Assembly: GCA_017962145.1 (NCBI GenBank)
Contig: JAGCVX010000016.1
Location: forward strand, 44,946-108,945
From: Clostridiales bacterium
GTDB taxonomy: Bacteria; Bacillota; Clostridia; Saccharofermentanales; Saccharofermentanaceae
Direction of reading: 5' to 3'
DNA: 64,000 nucleotides
Numbering within the stretch: position 1 is the first letter of the stretch; each line of letters opens with the position of its first letter. A model generated the notes under the pieces. It was not told where the DNA came from and made no database searches. It saw only the letters and a list, made by a program, of their open reading frames with translations. The translations under genes were made by a program, and so were the position numbers. This document shows positions 36,703 to 46,100 of this stretch, piece after piece.

Positions 36703-36721
36703 ACTCCTACTTCCCTTTCTC

Positions 36722-37633
36722 TTACTCGTTATAGTCCGTCGGGACGATCTGGGGCTTTCCGTAGTATTCCTCCAGCGTCATGATGCCCTTTTCGTACATC
36801 TCGGTTGCCACGTCGACACCAACATAACGGAAATGCCAGCCCTCTACACCATAACCGGTGATCATGCCGTAGCCGGCCGGATAGCGCCAGATAAAGCCAT
36901 ACTCATGACCGTGCTCGAGGACCCACTGTCCTGCCTTGGTGTTGATGAAGTTATCACGGATCTCCGGGTCGCTTCGGATGTTGATATCCAGAGCCAGTCC
37001 CAGAGGATGTTCGGATCTTCCCGGGTAGGCATTCTTGCAGCAGGTCTTATCGAGACCACGACGGGTGATGGCGTTATTAAAACTATAGGTCTGCGTGCCC
37101 CAGTCGCGGTAACCGGAGATCAGATACAGATCTTCTCCGATTTCGGCCATGCAGGCGTCGTGCATATCTTCCCACGCCGCGGCGGCTTCCGGACGAAGCT
37201 GCTGGCCTGCGGAGTACTTGGCATAGACCAGTTCCGGTACATAGGATTGGGGACTGGCGTAATATTTGTTAACTAAAACGGCGATGTCTTCCGGATTCGA
37301 AACGATCTCCGCACGGACAGTTCGCGGATCGACATATCCGTCGTACCAGACCGGACCGCCCTCGATGATCGGTTCGACGTATTCGGGAACCGGAGTCGGG
37401 ATCGGAGATGGTGTCGGTGATAAAGTCGGAGTCGGTGTATATTCCGGAGTCGGAGTGGCTTCGGAAGTGGAAGTCGTGTCTGTTGCATTTTCCGAAGAAG
37501 AATCGGAAACGGAAGAGGCAGAGGAAGAAGGCTGTGAAGACGTCACAGACGTGTCACGGGTCTGGCAGCCTGCGCCGGAAATCAAGATGGTCAACACCGT
37601 GGCGATCACGGCGGTATGAATTCTTCGTTTCAT
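36722..37633 (-). CDS. M15-family (VanY-like) D-Ala-D-Ala carboxypeptidase, secreted
   Basis: 303 residues. An N-terminal signal ends in ISGAGC, a slightly non-standard lipobox, so it is probably a lipoprotein. A long S/T/P/E-rich spacer (about 28-88, with PTPxPTP repeats) precedes the catalytic domain. There SGYRDWGTQ, SEHPLGLALDI (SxHxxGxAxD: zinc His and Asp) and EGWHFRYVG (catalytic Glu and zinc His) are the M15B hallmarks. Such enzymes trim the terminal D-Ala of peptidoglycan stem peptides. The gene precedes the MBL hydrolase in one leftward unit and is divergent from the riboflavin riboswitch. Confidence 0.92.
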   Translation of the reverse strand: MKRRIHTAVIATVLTILISGAGCQTRDTSVTSSQPSSSASSVSDSSSENATDTTSTSEATPTPEYTPTPTLSPTPSPIPTPVPEYVEPIIEGGPVWYDGYVDPRTVRAEIVSNPEDIAVLVNKYYASPQSYVPELVYAKYSAGQQLRPEAAAAWEDMHDACMAEIGEDLYLISGYRDWGTQTYSFNNAITRRGLDKTCCKNAYPGRSEHPLGLALDINIRSDPEIRDNFINTKAGQWVLEHGHEYGFIWRYPAGYGMITGYGVEGWHFRYVGVDVATEMYEKGIMTLEEYYGKPQIVPTDYNE

Positions 37634-37755
37634 CGTTACCCTTTCCTTCTATAATTCTAAAACCACATACTTTACCAAATACAGTATAGCGCAACTACAT
37701 CTCATTTCTATTTCACTTTCATTAATTTCGTTCCGAAGATTGCGGAAAAAGGGTA

Positions 37756-37784
37756 TTGACTAGCCTTTTTGGAAGTCTTATAAT
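37756..37784 (+). promoter_or_regulatory. Promoter of the FMN riboswitch-ribU transcript
   Basis: TTGACT (37756-37761), 17 bases, then a perfect TATAAT (37779-37784). Transcription would begin about 37791, at the first bases of the riboswitch. Confidence 0.85.
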
Positions 37785-37790
37785 CCTGTC

Positions 37791-37913
37791 AGACTTCGGG
37801 GCGGGGTGAGATTCCCCACCGGCGGTGATGCATCAGAAGATGCGAGCCCGCGAGCATTTGCAGAACCGGTGTGAATCCGGTGCCGACGGTCATAGTCCGG
37901 ATGGAAGAAGAAT
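37791..37913 (+). ncRNA. FMN riboswitch (RFN element)
   Basis: The conserved aptamer is recognisable from end to end: an ACTTCGGGGCGGGGTGAGATTCCCCACCGGCGGT-type start (in pieces: CTTCGGGG, GGGTGAGATTCCC, ACCGGCGGTGAT), the AGCCCGCGAGC segment, AACCGGTGTGAATCCGGTGCCGACGG (CCGGTG...CCGG stem, GACGGT) and the closing AGTCCGGATGGAAGAAGAA. It binds flavin mononucleotide and shuts down the riboflavin transporter gene downstream. A variable hairpin (CATCAGAAGATG) falls in the usual place. Confidence 0.97.
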
Positions 37914-37973
37914 CGATAGCTTACTGCGGAACGGATCAAGCGTGATGCAGTAGCAAGTGATGAATTTTCTGTG

Positions 37974-38002
37974 AGCGGTTCCTGAAGAGGGGACCGCTTT
38001 TT
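37974..38002 (+). terminator. Riboswitch-controlled terminator before ribU
   Basis: AGCGGTTCC pairs with GGGGACCGCT over nine or ten positions around TGAAGA, followed by TTTTT. It lies 60 bases after the aptamer and 53 before the start codon, the place expected for an FMN-dependent transcription terminator. Confidence 0.88.
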
Positions 38003-38055
38003 GTATGCTTACGAAGATCAATGCCGGAAACGGAAGAAAGATCGAGGTACAAAAA

Positions 38056-38715
38056 ATGGAAGATGTAAGAACAAATGAAGCAAAAACAGGGCTTCGCGCC
38101 AAGAAGGTCAATCGTCGTTCGATGACGTACCGTATCGCACTTACGGGTATTATGACAGCTCTGGCAGAAGTATTGATGCTGCTGGAGATCCCGCTGCCGC
38201 TGATGCCGGCATTCCTGAAATACGATTTTTCGGATATCCCTGCTCTGTTTGCGGGATTTGCCTGCGGACCGCTGGCCGGTGTCGTGGTCGAGTTTTTGAA
38301 GAACCTGATCCACATGCCTTTTACAGGAACCCAGTATATCGGTGAAGTGGCCAACTTTATCTGCGGAAGTATTTTTGTATTTACCGGTGCGATGATCTAC
38401 TCCAAGATCCGAAGCAAGAAGGGCGTGATCCTTTCTCTGGTCTGCGGTACGATCGCACTTACTGTCGCAACATGCTTTGTAAACTACTACTTCAGCCTTC
38501 CGCTTTATGAGAAGGTGATGGGATTCCCGACACCGGCGATCATCGCGATGTGCGATAAGGCAAATACCATCGTCAGCATCAAGTCCAAGCTGGACGTGAT
38601 CCTGATGACATTCGTACCTTTCAATATCTTCAAGGGACTGACTGTTTCGATGGTTGCATTCCTCTGCTATATCCCGCTTCACAGTTTCTTCTCTGACGAA
38701 AAAGAAGAAGCATGA
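38056..38715 (+). CDS. ribU: Riboflavin ECF transporter substrate-binding subunit
   Basis: 219 residues from the ATG at 38056, which has GAGGT eight bases upstream; an ATG at 38005 would sit in the terminator tail. Six helices. TGIMTALAEVLMLLEIPLP, the KYDFSDIPALFAGFACGP block and PLAGVVVEFLKNLIH are typical of RibU proteins. It captures riboflavin and works with the shared ECF module EcfT-EcfA-EcfA', which is not encoded here. The FMN riboswitch directly upstream confirms the substrate. The C-terminal tail FFSDEKEEA is acidic. Confidence 0.95.
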   Translation: MEDVRTNEAKTGLRAKKVNRRSMTYRIALTGIMTALAEVLMLLEIPLPLMPAFLKYDFSDIPALFAGFACGPLAGVVVEFLKNLIHMPFTGTQYIGEVANFICGSIFVFTGAMIYSKIRSKKGVILSLVCGTIALTVATCFVNYYFSLPLYEKVMGFPTPAIIAMCDKANTIVSIKSKLDVILMTFVPFNIFKGLTVSMVAFLCYIPLHSFFSDEKEEA

Positions 38716-38828
38716 TGCAACACTTTATCTGATCGTATCGTCTAATTATCAGAAAGGTGAAAACCAAAAATCAACGATAATTAATTAGAGTGATATAATA
38801 TTGTCGATACGAAAGGATGAAGAAAAAT

Positions 38829-39983
38829 ATGAAAAAGATAGTTGCAATTTTACTTTGTGGATTGATGGTCTTTTCGACAGCGTGCAAGAAGAGCACTCGC
38901 AAGACAACTTCTCCTGCGGAAGAAAACGAAGAGACCACGAAGCCGGGTTCGGGCAATGACGGTGTCATCACCGGTAAGCTGAATCTGGATCCGTACGATG
39001 AGGACGCCGGAAGATGGGCGATCGTTCTTCCTGTAAATCCGGGAAATATCCAGGTACAAAATGCCTGCTTCGACTATTACTTTGACGGCGAGCAGGTTGT
39101 GAAACCGTTTTCCGGTGCACAGGTTGAAGCAACAGTATCGTATAAGGCAGAGAAAGATTCCGAGCTGGTTTTCTATATCTTACCGTTTTCCAAGAATCTT
39201 CGCTGGAACGTAAAAGAAGCACTGGCTTCTCAGGCTCTGAAGGCCGAAGCTACCGAAGATGGTGAACTGGTCTTCAAGGTAGATCTTCCGGATAACGTAA
39301 CGGGTGCGGACTATGCATTCCTGCTCGTAGAAGACGGAGAAGCGGTCTGCTACTACAAGACCACGATCATGAACAGCCGTGATGACAATACTCTGGATGA
39401 TACAGTCGTCGCCAAAAAACCTGTGATCTATCTGTATCCGGAAGAGGAAACAGAAGTATACGTAACACTGGATCTTGCGGGCAGCCTGATCTGCTCCTAT
39501 CCGAAATACCTGATCCCGGGCGAAGACGACACAGACGTCGAAGGCTGGCATGTCATGGCTTATCCGGACGGTATGCTGACCAACCTGGAAGATGGAAGAA
39601 ACTATGACTACCTGTTCTGGGAAGGCAATCTGGATATGGAAGATGTCGACTTCGGTAACGCCGCTTGCATCGCCGGAAAAGACACCGCCGCATTCCTCGA
39701 AGAGTATCTTTCCGCAGCAGGCCTCAATGACAGCGAGATCGATGATTTCATCTCCTACTGGCTGCCGCAGATGGAAGGCAATGCCTATAACCTGATCACA
39801 TTCACCTGCCCGGAATATGAAGAAGCCGCGAAGCTGAATATTTTCCCGAAACCGGACAGCGAGCTTCGTATCTTTATGGTATTTACCGCACTTGACGAGC
39901 CGGTCGACAGCGCGATGAACATGCCGAAGCCGTTTGTAAGAGAAGGTTTTACAGTAGTTGAGTGGGGCGGATGCGAGATCTGA
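38829..39983 (+). CDS. Lipoprotein with a KPVIYLYP domain, unknown function (paralogue A)
   Basis: 384 residues from the ATG at 38829 (GAAAGGA is 11 bases upstream; an ATG at 38817 overlaps that site). The signal ends FSTACKK, a lipobox-like Cys near residue 19, then a T/E/G-rich spacer. After a variable N-terminal domain (about 45-190) comes a conserved module: KPVIYLYPE, SYPKY, GWHVMAYPDG, DGRNYDYLFWEG, LEEYLSAAGL, DSEIDDFI and a final GFTVVEWGG. The same module ends the lipoprotein at 53088-54257. I recognise this as a recurring family of clostridial exported proteins but know no function. A TATAAT (38794-38799) is a probable -10 box. Confidence 0.8.
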   Translation: MKKIVAILLCGLMVFSTACKKSTRKTTSPAEENEETTKPGSGNDGVITGKLNLDPYDEDAGRWAIVLPVNPGNIQVQNACFDYYFDGEQVVKPFSGAQVEATVSYKAEKDSELVFYILPFSKNLRWNVKEALASQALKAEATEDGELVFKVDLPDNVTGADYAFLLVEDGEAVCYYKTTIMNSRDDNTLDDTVVAKKPVIYLYPEEETEVYVTLDLAGSLICSYPKYLIPGEDDTDVEGWHVMAYPDGMLTNLEDGRNYDYLFWEGNLDMEDVDFGNAACIAGKDTAAFLEEYLSAAGLNDSEIDDFISYWLPQMEGNAYNLITFTCPEYEEAAKLNIFPKPDSELRIFMVFTALDEPVDSAMNMPKPFVREGFTVVEWGGCEI

Positions 39984-40009
39984 TCCTGCCACGAAAAATG
40001 ACATAAAAG

Positions 40010-40046
40010 AAGTCCTTGGTTCCCGATGGGTTCCAAGGACTTTTTC
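40010..40046 (+). terminator. Terminator after lipoprotein A
   Basis: AGTCCTTGG and CCAAGGACT form a perfect nine-base stem around a 13-base loop, followed by TTTTC. The convergent nucleotidyltransferase gene ends 28 bases later; on the other strand the hairpin is followed by TCTTTTATG, so it may serve both. Confidence 0.88.
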
Positions 40047-40073
40047 TTTTGAAATGAACTTTCGCCGCAGGGC

Positions 40074-40835
40074 TTATACGCCCAGGATCTCCTGGTAGTT
40101 GTCGCATACGTCCTTATAGTTTTCCGGAGTACCGATATCGATACATGTGCCCGGTGCGCGGAATGCGTAGACATCTTTTCTGGTATAGAGCCAGGACGGG
40201 AAGTTGCCCGGAGCGTCCGGCGTGTTGCCTTCGTCTAAGTACTGGCGGATCATCGGAAGTGTCTCGCGAAGATAGAAGTAGGTCGCGTAGATCGCAACGG
40301 TGGAACGCGGGAGCTGCGGCTTTTCTGCCAGATGGAGAACTTTGTTGTCTTCATCGAGTGTGGCAACTGCGAGCTTCTTGAGCTGCTCGACATCATCAAC
40401 ACGGATCGCGACCAGCGTATCTTTTCTGTTTTTCATGAAGAAATCATACATGTCACGAAGCTTATAGGTGAAGAGATTGTCGCCTGCGATGATCATCAGA
40501 TCTTCGTCGATGGAAAGCTTGTCGATAACATACTGGATGTCGCCGATGGCGCCGAGTTTGTTAAAGTCATCCGTCGTGCCGTCGTCGATGACCTCGATCG
40601 GCGGAAGAGATGCTTCCGCACGGCCGCTCTTAGATGCGGCCCACTCATCGAAGTGAGAAGCGAAGCGGTGGTTGGTGACCACAGCGATCTTAGAAACGTC
40701 ATCAAGGGTATCGATCTCATCCACGATATAGTCGATCATGGCTTTCGGGCCGACAGGAAGAAGTGGTTTTGGTGTATTAATGGTCAGCGGATAAAGGCGT
40801 GTAGCATATCCGGCTGCAAGAATCAAAGCAATCAT
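40074..40835 (-). CDS. Sugar-phosphate nucleotidyltransferase
   Basis: 253 residues. IALILAAGYATRLYP and NTPKPLLPVGPKAMID form the nucleotide-binding signature of the NTP_transferase fold; IIAGDNLF carries the metal-binding Asp and ATYFYLRE a product-site region. There is no left-handed beta-helix tail, so it is of the RmlA/RfbA or GalU type, making an NDP-sugar from a sugar 1-phosphate. Which base and sugar are used cannot be read from sequence. No cell-wall sugar cluster surrounds it. Reads towards lipoprotein A and away from glmU. Confidence 0.85.
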   Translation of the reverse strand: MIALILAAGYATRLYPLTINTPKPLLPVGPKAMIDYIVDEIDTLDDVSKIAVVTNHRFASHFDEWAASKSGRAEASLPPIEVIDDGTTDDFNKLGAIGDIQYVIDKLSIDEDLMIIAGDNLFTYKLRDMYDFFMKNRKDTLVAIRVDDVEQLKKLAVATLDEDNKVLHLAEKPQLPRSTVAIYATYFYLRETLPMIRQYLDEGNTPDAPGNFPSWLYTRKDVYAFRAPGTCIDIGTPENYKDVCDNYQEILGV

Positions 40836-40955
40836 AATTTGTCCTTCCTGTGCATCATCGCACGGAGTGTATTTTATTCATAATAACAGATGAAATCATA
40901 AAAATCTATTTACAAACTGTTTCCATTAAGTAACAAAACGGACGCCAAGAAGAGG

Positions 40956-40984
40956 TAGAAAGAAGCAGAAAAAGCAGATATAAT
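40956..40984 (+). promoter_or_regulatory. Possible promoter of the glmU operon
   Basis: A perfect TATAAT (40979-40984) is preceded at 17 bases by a weak TAGAAA (40956-40961). It is 114 bases before the glmU start. Confidence 0.55.
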
Positions 40985-41014
40985 AGTACCCGTAAGAAAT
41001 CTTATCGATCACCG

Positions 41015-41041
41015 AAGATTTTCCGTGTTTGCGAAAATCTT
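41015..41041 (+). promoter_or_regulatory. Stem-loop in the glmU leader
   Basis: AAGATTTTC and GAAAATCTT pair over nine bases around a CGTGTTTGC-type loop, about 30 bases into the transcript. GGGGGATTTTG follows, not a T-run, so a plain terminator is unlikely; it may affect RNA life or translation. Confidence 0.45.
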
Positions 41042-41097
41042 GGGGGATTTTGTGCGTAGGAAGCACGAATAAGACATACCAAAGGAGATATGGATAT

Positions 41098-42510
41098 ATG
41101 GAGCTTTGTGCAGTAGTAATGGCAGCCGGAGAAGGCAAGAGAATGCACTCCAATCACTCGAAAGTGGTTCAGCTGGCAGCGGGTAAACCGCTCGTGCGCT
41201 GGGTGGCAGAAGCACTGACAGGAGTCGGCGCGACTGAGCAGGTATATATAGTCGGACATAGACAGGAAGAAGTTAGAGAAGTACTGGGTGAGGACGTTGC
41301 ATTCGTCTTCCAGGAGCAGCAGCTCGGAACCGGTCACGCCGTAATGCAGGCCGCGCCATTTCTCGAAGGAAGAAACGGATGCACGATCGTACTTCCGGGA
41401 GACGCGCCGCTGATCACTTCCGATACGATCTCAAAGGCACTGCAGATGTTCGAAGAGGGAGATTTCGGTGCGGTGATCATCACCGGTATCGCCATGAACC
41501 CGAAGGGCTACGGCCGTATCGTCAGAAACGACGACGGAAACGTAATGCGTATCGTCGAGGACCGTGACTGCAACGAAGAAGAAAAGCAGATCTGTGAGAT
41601 CAACTCTTCGATCTACTGCTTTAAGACACCTCTGCTGCTTTCCGCACTCGGCAGAATCGATGCCAAGAACGCACAGAAGGAATACTATCTGACCGACACC
41701 ATCGAGATCCTTATCCGTGACGGCCACAAGGTCGGCGCATATATCGCGGACTTCGACGAGACACGCGGCGTAAATGACCGTGTTGAACTTCAGGAAGTCG
41801 GCAAGATGCTCAACAGAAGAAACTGTGAAAAACTGATGCGTCAGGGCGTGCAGATCGTCGATACCGAGACGACCTGGATCGCGGACACCGTTAAGATCGG
41901 AAAAGATACCCTGATCCTTCCGGGAACGATCCTTCTTGGAAATACCGTGATCGGTGACGAATGTGAGATCGGTGAGAATTCCCGTCTTGAGAACGTGGTC
42001 GTAGGCGACGGCTCGACCATCGACCACTCCATCGCATCGGACTGCGAGATCGGTAAGAACTGCCGTATCGGACCTTTTTCACATCTGCGTCCGGATACGG
42101 TCCTTAAGGACAACGTCACCATCGGTGCGTATGTTGAAGTCAAGAACGCAACGATCGACGATTATTCCCGTGCCCGCCACCTGACTTATGTCGGTGATGC
42201 GAAGGTCGGAAAGAATGTTAACTTCGGCTGCGGTACCGTAACCTGTAACTACGATGGTATGGATAAGACCTGGTGTGTTATCGGCGATAACGTATTTATC
42301 GGCGGTAACAGCAACCTGATCTCTCCTGTCACACTGAAGGAGAATTCCTACATCGCAGCCGGTTCCACCATCACGGAAGATGTTCCGGAGCTGGGCCTTG
42401 CGATCGCGAGATCCCAGCAGGTTGTCAAGGAGAACTGGGTTGCGAAGAAGAACCGTTCCCGTGCTTCGACGGTCATCCAGCCGGACAGAAAACGTACCAG
42501 CGGTATGTGA
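41098..42510 (+). CDS. glmU: Bifunctional UDP-GlcNAc pyrophosphorylase / glucosamine-1-phosphate acetyltransferase
   Basis: 470 residues from the ATG at 41098, chosen for AGGAG ten bases before it and because the protein then begins ELCAVVMAAGEGKRM, the uridylyltransferase loop. That domain (to about 230) has LGTGHAVMQA and PGDAPLI. The C-terminal left-handed beta-helix (about 250-460) shows hexapeptide repeats and the acetyltransferase residues in RARHLTYVGD and NFGCGTVTCNYDG. It makes UDP-GlcNAc for peptidoglycan. One difference from the usual N-terminus: the LPKVLH motif reads HSKVVQ. First gene of glmU-pth-mfd-lipase. Confidence 0.96.
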   Translation: MELCAVVMAAGEGKRMHSNHSKVVQLAAGKPLVRWVAEALTGVGATEQVYIVGHRQEEVREVLGEDVAFVFQEQQLGTGHAVMQAAPFLEGRNGCTIVLPGDAPLITSDTISKALQMFEEGDFGAVIITGIAMNPKGYGRIVRNDDGNVMRIVEDRDCNEEEKQICEINSSIYCFKTPLLLSALGRIDAKNAQKEYYLTDTIEILIRDGHKVGAYIADFDETRGVNDRVELQEVGKMLNRRNCEKLMRQGVQIVDTETTWIADTVKIGKDTLILPGTILLGNTVIGDECEIGENSRLENVVVGDGSTIDHSIASDCEIGKNCRIGPFSHLRPDTVLKDNVTIGAYVEVKNATIDDYSRARHLTYVGDAKVGKNVNFGCGTVTCNYDGMDKTWCVIGDNVFIGGNSNLISPVTLKENSYIAAGSTITEDVPELGLAIARSQQVVKENWVAKKNRSRASTVIQPDRKRTSGM

Positions 42511-42543
42511 TTTATCTTCCAAGGTACGAAAAGGGAGAAGACT

Positions 42544-43110
42544 ATGTGGCTTCTGGTTGGCCTGGGTAATCCGGGCAAAGACTATACATTTACGTTCCAT
42601 AACTGCGGCTTTATGACACTGGAAGTGCTCGCGCAGCGGAACAACATCAAGATCGACAGACTCAAGTGGAAGGGTGAGTACGGCCGCGGCATGATCGCCG
42701 GGGAAGAGTGCATCCTTCTGCGTCCGCATACCTATATGAATCTTTCCGGACAGTCCGTTATGGAAGTGATGAACTTCTTTAAGATCCCGCTCGATCATCT
42801 TATCGTGGTCTATGACGACATCGATATCGCGCGCGGCAAGATCCGTGTGAGAAGTTCCGGTTCGGCCGGAACCCATAACGGCATGAAGTCCGTGATCTAC
42901 TGCCTGAATTCCCAGGACTTCGCACGGGTACGGATCGGCTGCGGTCCGGTTCCCGAGAACTGGGACCTGGCAGATTTTGTACTGTCTTCCATCCCGAAAG
43001 AGGAGCGGGAGACGATGTACCATGCTTTTGAAGAAGGAGCCAAGGCGATGGAAGCGATCGTCGCCGGCGAGCCGATCCCCGGCCCGCGTAATCGCGGAGG
43101 CGCCAAATGA
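42544..43110 (+). CDS. pth: Peptidyl-tRNA hydrolase
   Basis: 188 residues, usual length. Frees tRNA from peptidyl-tRNA dropped by ribosomes. The N-terminal LLVGLGNPGKDYTFTFHN contains the catalytic His region; LLRPHTYMNLSGQSV, VYDDIDIARGKIRVR and GSAGTHNGMKS are diagnostic. It follows glmU by 33 bases, with AAGGGAGAAG before the ATG, and its stop overlaps the mfd start (ATGA). In many Firmicutes prs lies between glmU and pth; here it does not. Confidence 0.97.
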   Translation: MWLLVGLGNPGKDYTFTFHNCGFMTLEVLAQRNNIKIDRLKWKGEYGRGMIAGEECILLRPHTYMNLSGQSVMEVMNFFKIPLDHLIVVYDDIDIARGKIRVRSSGSAGTHNGMKSVIYCLNSQDFARVRIGCGPVPENWDLADFVLSSIPKEERETMYHAFEEGAKAMEAIVAGEPIPGPRNRGGAK

Positions 43111-46100
43111 GTATGCTTCCTTCCATCGAGAAGCTGCTGCGTGAAGCTTTTGCGGATCCGAAGTTTCAGGAACTGAACGATGCACTGTCCGGGAAACTGG
43201 GACATATCAATCTGACCGGGATGACGGAAACGCAGAAGGCGTATCTCATCGCGGCCACTGCACTTTACCAGTCTGAAAAACAAGATAGCAACGCTCCTTA
43301 TCCGATCCCGGTGATCGTTGTTTCCGACGAGCTTTCCGCAAGACGGATGAAGTCGTATCTGGATGCGTTCTTTGAAAAAGAAACGGTCATCCTTCGCGGT
43401 CGTGAGACGCACCTTTCTGCCGTATCGGCATCGAGCCGTGAGATCGAGCAGGGACGTGTCCGCACGCTGGTCAAGTATGTCACACGTGACTGCGGTGCGA
43501 TGCTGGTCACGGCCGGTGCGCTTCTTACGCGTATGACGCCGATGCAGCGCTTTGCCGGCACGCGCGTTTCGCTTCGTATCGGAAAGCGCATCTCTCCGGA
43601 GGATCTGGCGCAGACCTTGATCTCGATGGGGTATGTCCGCACACGTGAAGTAGAAGGTGTCGGTGAATTTGCAAGACGCGGCGATATTTTCGACTTTTAT
43701 CCGAGCGGTTCGGACATGGGTGTACGTGTTTCTTTCTTCGACGATGAAGTCGATCAGATCAAGCTTTTTAATCTTCAATCCCAGCGCTCGGAAGAGCAGC
43801 TCAAGGAATATACGATCCTGCCGGCCGGCGAGCTTTTGCTCGATCACAAGATGTGGGACAAACTCGGACGGAAGATCCTGACGATCGGTGAGGAAGCGTC
43901 GACGCACGCGGCGGCTGCCGGTGCGGACCGAAACAGTATCGAGACCATGATGCGCATGATCAGCAAAGAATCCGAAGCGCTTCAAAGCGGAGGTGCATTT
44001 GCCGGATGGGAAAAATGGGTCACGGTACTTCTTCCTGAAACGGAGTCGATCCTGTCTTTTGTACGAAGCCAGGGCGATATCGTGTATGTAGATGAGATCG
44101 GTCAGGTCCGCTCGCGCATGGATGGCGTGGCAGCGGATTTTGAGGCGAGATTTAGAACCGCCCTGGAAAAAGGACTGGTTCCCTCGGCATGTGGTGACGC
44201 GCTCTTTAAGATCCCGGATGTGTTCCGTGAGATCGATAAAAAACAGGTCGTGGCGATGGCGGTCCTGCCCAGTTCGAGTAACGGTCTTCCCGGAGGGATC
44301 CGTGTCGATATTCCGGGTACGGCGGGCAACAGTTTCCGCGGTCACGAAGACAGTCTTTCCGACCTGATCAGCGAGAGAAATAAAGAAGGAAAAACTACAT
44401 ATATCATGAGCGGCAGCGGTCAGCGCGCCGAAAAACTCCGCACGTTCCTTTTTGAAAAGAACAGTATGCCGGTCCTGATCCCGCGTCCGCTTCCGAGTGG
44501 ATTCATCTACCCGGCGGTCTCCCTTGTAGTCGTCGGTACGCAGGATGTATTCGGCGTCGACCACGGCATTAAGAAAAAGAAAAAAGGCGGCATGAGCATC
44601 GACCTGTTCTCGGATCTTGTTCCGGGAGAGCTCGTCGTTGACGATGAAAACGGTGTCGGCCGCTATGATGGACTGGTGAATCTCGAGATCGAGGGTACCA
44701 AGCGCGACTACCTGCAGATCACGTATGCAAATGACGACCATCTTTATATCCCGATGGACCGTCTCGATCATATCCAGAAATATGTCGCGTCCGACGGAAG
44801 AACACCGAAGCTTGCCAGACTCGGCAGCAGTGAGTGGCAGAAGTCGGTCAGCCGTGCGGAGAACTCCATCAAGAAACTCGCGTTTGACCTGGTGGAACTC
44901 TATGCGAAAAGACAGGCCGTGCAGGGCTATGCATTTTCTCCGGATACTGTCTGGCAGGCACAGTTCGAAGACGATTTCCCGTATCAGGAAACAGACGATC
45001 AGTTGCAGGCCATCACGGAGATCAAGAAGGATATGGAATCCACCAAGTCGATGGACCGACTCCTGTGCGGTGACGTAGGATTCGGAAAGACCGAGGTTGC
45101 ATTTCGAGCCATATTCAAATGCGTCATGGACGGGAAGCAGGCGATCCTTCTGGCGCCGACGACCGTACTGGTGCAGCAGCATTACGATAACCTGAAAGAA
45201 CGACTCCGCGGATATCCGATCCGTATCGCGCTTTTGAGCCGCTTTGCGACGCCGAAGGAAGTGAAGCGCGCGGTAGCAGGATTAAACGACGGATCGGTCG
45301 ATGTCGTTGTCGGTACCCATCGTGTGCTCAGTAAAGATATCCAGCCGAAGAATCTGGGTCTTCTGGTCATCGACGAGGAACAGCGTTTCGGCGTCAATCA
45401 CAAAGAGAAGCTCAAGAACCTTCGTAATCAGGTGGACGTTTTAACGCTGACGGCGACGCCGATCCCGAGAACGCTGCATATGTCACTTGCGGGTATCCGC
45501 GATATCTCCGTTCTGGAGGAACCGCCGCAGGATCGAAGACCGGTGCAGACATACGTCATCGAGTACGACGAGCAGATCGTGGCGGAGGCATGCCTTCGCG
45601 AGATCAGCCGACACGGCCAGGTGTTCTATCTTTATAACAACACCCACCACATCGCGGAAAAGGCCGAGCAGCTGGCGGCGATGCTTCCGGGTGCGCGTAT
45701 CCTTTATGCACACGGAAAGATGAGTGAGCGAGAACTCGAAAGCATCATCGAAGCATTTATAAGAAAAGAAGCAGATATCCTGGTATGCACCACGATCATC
45801 GAGTCGGGCGTGGATATGCCGAATGTAAATACCATCATCGTGGAAAACAGTGACCGCTTCGGTCTGTCGCAGCTTTATCAGCTGAAGGGACGTGTAGGAC
45901 GCTCGGACCGACAGGCGTATGCCTATATCACTTATGAGGCGGAAAAAGTTCTGAAGGAAGATGCGGAAAAACGTCTGGCGGCGATCCGTGATTTCACCGA
46001 GCTGGGATCCGGTATCAAGATCGCGCTCAAAGATCTCGAGGTAAGAGGTGCCGGTAATCTTCTTGGTGCGGAACAGCATGGCCAGATGGATGTCATCGGT

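Noticed and set aside
42897..45182. Long open frame on the minus strand opposite pth and mfd (761 residues)
   Set aside because: Rich in R, H and D as expected from antisense of a GC-skewed coding frame; no known motif and no ribosome site.
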